NCBI GenBank assembly: GCA_017553065.1
Contig: JAFZND010000103.1
Coordinates: 1-13,457 of the forward strand
DNA from: Clostridia bacterium
GTDB taxonomy: Bacteria; Bacillota; Clostridia; Christensenellales; UBA1242
Direction of reading: 5' to 3'
Length of the DNA stretch: 13,457 bases
The position numbers and the translations under genes were made by a program. Below the pieces are notes generated by a model. The model saw only the letters and a program-made list of their open reading frames with translations, had not been told where the DNA came from and ran no database searches. Below, in pieces: positions 11,507-13,457 of the stretch. Numbering within the stretch: the first letter of the stretch is position 1; the number at the start of each line of letters is the position of its first letter.

Positions 11507-13457
11507 AATCCTTTTAGTGTTGCTTCAAATTCTTGCTTTAATGCAGAATATTTAACAACTTTTTCGCGTTCTTCTTCTACAAGATTTGCTGGTGCTTTTG
11601 CTACAAATCCAGCATTATTTAATTTACCATTTGCGCGAGCAATTTCTGCATCACATTTTGCAATTTCCTTATGCAAACGCTCAATTTCTTCTGCCACATT
11701 TATAATATCGTCCATTGGAACAAACACTTTTGCAAGTGTGCCAACAACAACTTTTGAATTTGGCATTTCTTCTACATCAACCAAACTTACACAACTTGCC
11801 GTGCATAGTTTTTGTAATGTTGATAGTTCACGCTTTACAAATTGTTTATCCTTTAGTGGCAACACAAACAAATTGATTTTTTTATTGTCTGCCACGCCAC
11901 TCTCAGCGCGCATATTGCGTACCAAACGAACTAAGCTACGCAATTCATCAAAGCGTTTAGCATCTGTCTTATAACTTAAATCTTTTGAAAATTCTGGGAA
12001 TGCACTAAGCATAATCGTTTCTTCATGCATAGGCAATTCTTGATAAATTTGTTCTGTAACAAATGGAATGAATGGATGCAATAGTTTTAGTAATGTTGTA
12101 AGTACAAATACTAGTGTGCTTGCAGTAGCATCTGGATATAATTCCATATTTACTTTACTAATTTCAATGTACCAATCACAGAACTTAGTCCAGAAGAAAT
12201 CATATAATTCGCTCGCTGCCATACCTATATCATATTTATCAAACTTGCGATTTACACTCTTTGTAAGTTCATTGATTTCATTTACTATCCATTTATCTGC
12301 GTCAGACAAATCTACATCTTCAAGTTTCTTTACCTTTTTGCCTTCTATTGCATGAAGCACAAATAAACTTGCATTCCAAACTTTATTTATAAAATTTCTA
12401 TTTAATTCAACTTTCTTTTCGCTAAATCTGCTGTCCATATCAATGGAAATACCATTGAATAATGAGAATCTCAAAGTATCTACGCCATACTTATTTATAA
12501 TCTCTATTGGGTCCACACCATTGCCTAGTGACTTACTCATTTTTCTACCATCGTCTGCTTTGACAATACCATTAATAAGTACTTCACGGAAAGGAATCTC
12601 ACCTACATATTCAAGCGAACTAAATATCATGCGTGCTACCCACAATTGGATAATATCTTGTGCAGTAACCATAACATCTGTAGGATAGAAATACTCTAAT
12701 TCCGGTGTTTTATCTGGGAATCCAAGTGTGCTAAATGGCCACAATGCACTACTAAACCATGTGTCTAGTGTATCTGGGTCTTGCGTTAAATGTGTACTAC
12801 CACATTTTGCACATTTTACAGGGTCAGTTAGCTCACACATTTCATGCCCACAATCATCACATGTGAACACAGGAATTCTGTGACCAGACCACAATTGACG
12901 GCTAATGCACCAATCTTGCACATTTCTCATCCAATGCAAGTAAATCTTTTTGTAGCGTTCTTCTACAAAATGAACTTTGTCTTCCTCCACTACTTTGATA
13001 GCAGGTTTTGCAAGTTCACTCATTTTTACATACCATTGTGGACTAATCATTGGCTCAATTACCGAATGACAACGAGAGCAATGGCCAACATTGTTGTCAT
13101 AATCTTCAATCTTCACAAGGTTGCCAGATTTTTGCAAATCTTCTACCATTACTTTACGTGCTTCGTATCTATCCATGCCAGCATATTTGCCAGCATTTTC
13201 ATTCATCTTGCCGTCAAGACCAATCACAACAATTTTTTCTAATCCATGACGCGTGCCAACCTCAAAGTCGTTTGGATCATGTGCTGGTGTAATTTTAACA
13301 ACACCAGTACCAAATTCCATGTCTACATAATGGTCGACAATAATAGGAATTGGCCTATTTACCAAAGGTAAAATTACATTTTTGCCAACTAACTTTTTGT
13401 AACGTTTATCTTTTGGATTTACTGCAACTGCTGTATCGCCAAGCAATGTTTCTGGTC
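11497..13457 (-). CDS. valS: Valyl-tRNA synthetase, C-terminal three quarters (5' end off the right edge)
   Basis: ValRS charges tRNA-Val with valine and edits mischarged threonine. About 652 residues are present; the whole protein is near 880, so the first 220 or so, including the HIGH motif, lie outside. The frame stays open to the edge (PETLLGDTAVAV), so a TTG at 13446 is not a start. The visible parts in order are the editing domain (GTGVVKITPAHDPNDFEVG); a Cys-rich insert (CSRC near 13080, then CDDC and CAKC near 12810-12860) that may bind zinc; DTLDTWFSSALWPFSTLG; and KMSKS at 12529-12543. The anticodon-binding domain and the C-terminal coiled-coil arm (GKLNNAGFVAKAP, VEEEREKV) follow. 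In the family stretch SRQLWWGHRIP the second Trp is Ser here. Its last codons lie in a shared terminator. Confidence 0.97.
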   Translation of the reverse strand, partial: PETLLGDTAVAVNPKDKRYKKLVGKNVILPLVNRPIPIIVDHYVDMEFGTGVVKITPAHDPNDFEVGTRHGLEKIVVIGLDGKMNENAGKYAGMDRYEARKVMVEDLQKSGNLVKIEDYDNNVGHCSRCHSVIEPMISPQWYVKMSELAKPAIKVVEEDKVHFVEERYKKIYLHWMRNVQDWCISRQLWSGHRIPVFTCDDCGHEMCELTDPVKCAKCGSTHLTQDPDTLDTWFSSALWPFSTLGFPDKTPELEYFYPTDVMVTAQDIIQLWVARMIFSSLEYVGEIPFREVLINGIVKADDGRKMSKSLGNGVDPIEIINKYGVDTLRFSLFNGISIDMDSRFSEKKVELNRNFINKVWNASLFVLHAIEGKKVKKLEDVDLSDADKWIVNEINELTKSVNRKFDKYDIGMAASELYDFFWTKFCDWYIEISKVNMELYPDATASTLVFVLTTLLKLLHPFIPFVTEQIYQELPMHEETIMLSAFPEFSKDLSYKTDAKRFDELRSLVRLVRNMRAESGVADNKKINLFVLPLKDKQFVKRELSTLQKLCTASCVSLVDVEEMPNSKVVVGTLAKVFVPMDDIINVAEEIERLHKEIAKCDAEIARANGKLNNAGFVAKAPANLVEEEREKVVKYSALKQEFEATLKGLKK

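Noticed and set aside
12844..13242. 132-codon plus-strand frame inside valS
   Set aside because: It is antisense to conserved ValRS sequence and rich in His/Phe/Thr, with no initiation signals.
13444..13446. TTG as a start codon of valS
   Set aside because: The frame remains open upstream to the edge and reads PETLLGDT, the normal interior of ValRS, so the gene is cut by the window.
1..13457. CRISPR array, tRNA or rRNA gene, insertion sequence, prophage or defence island
   Set aside because: No spaced direct repeats, tRNA-like cloverleaf, transposase or integrase motifs were seen; the genes are housekeeping or sporulation types with uniform composition.

Overview
The window looks like core chromosome of an AT-rich, low-GC Gram-positive bacterium (Bacillota), most likely of the class Clostridia. 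The reasons are the Lys/Asn/Ile-rich proteins, AGGAG-type ribosome binding sites, sigma-A-type promoters with 17-base spacers, and a gene set (ylbJ, a patatin, tmcAL, pta-ackA, rpmF, plsX, rnc, smc) that matches a cluster known from Bacillus and Clostridium. TGA is used as a stop (end of pta), so the standard bacterial code applies. The ylbJ (spoVV) homologue suggests a spore-forming lineage. The species cannot be read from the sequence, and every name here rests on motif recognition without a database search.

Layout, left to right. On the minus strand: the 5' two thirds of smc, running off the left edge (1-2390); rnc (2513-3151), overlapping plsX (3138-4196) by 14 bases; rpmF (4294-4485); ackA (4564-5760), which overlaps pta (5757-6740) by 4 bases. 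A 143-base divergent region separates pta from tmcAL on the plus strand (6884-8137). Next come a patatin-like hydrolase on the minus strand (8153-8974) and ylbJ on the plus strand (9009-9986), whose start codons are only 34 bases apart. Then an unrecognised 257-residue protein on the minus strand (10018-10791) lies divergent to a DUF4364-type protein on the plus strand (10935-11474). The window closes with the 3' three quarters of valS on the minus strand, running off the right edge (11497-13457). No non-coding gap exceeds 145 bases. No RNA gene, mobile element or CRISPR array was seen.

How the genes work together. Pta and AckA form the acetyl-CoA to acetate route that yields ATP. TmcAL, the neighbour of pta, belongs to a family that uses acetate and ATP to acetylate the wobble cytidine of elongator tRNA-Met. 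PlsX makes acyl-phosphate for phospholipid synthesis. RpmF, RNase III and ValS serve translation and RNA processing. SMC condenses and segregates chromosomes. YlbJ is expected to move dipicolinate during sporulation.

Transcription is unusually legible. rnc and rpmF are each followed by a hairpin terminator, and smc, plsX and rpmF each have their own sigma-A-type promoter. All three convergent gene pairs share a bidirectional terminator into which coding sequence runs. I see no clear new defence or mobile system. The points most worth following are the possibly leaderless, sigma-E-like start of ylbJ, the unrecognised gene paired with DUF4364 around a repeat-bearing promoter region, and the missing acpP, fab and ylbN genes in an otherwise conserved cluster.
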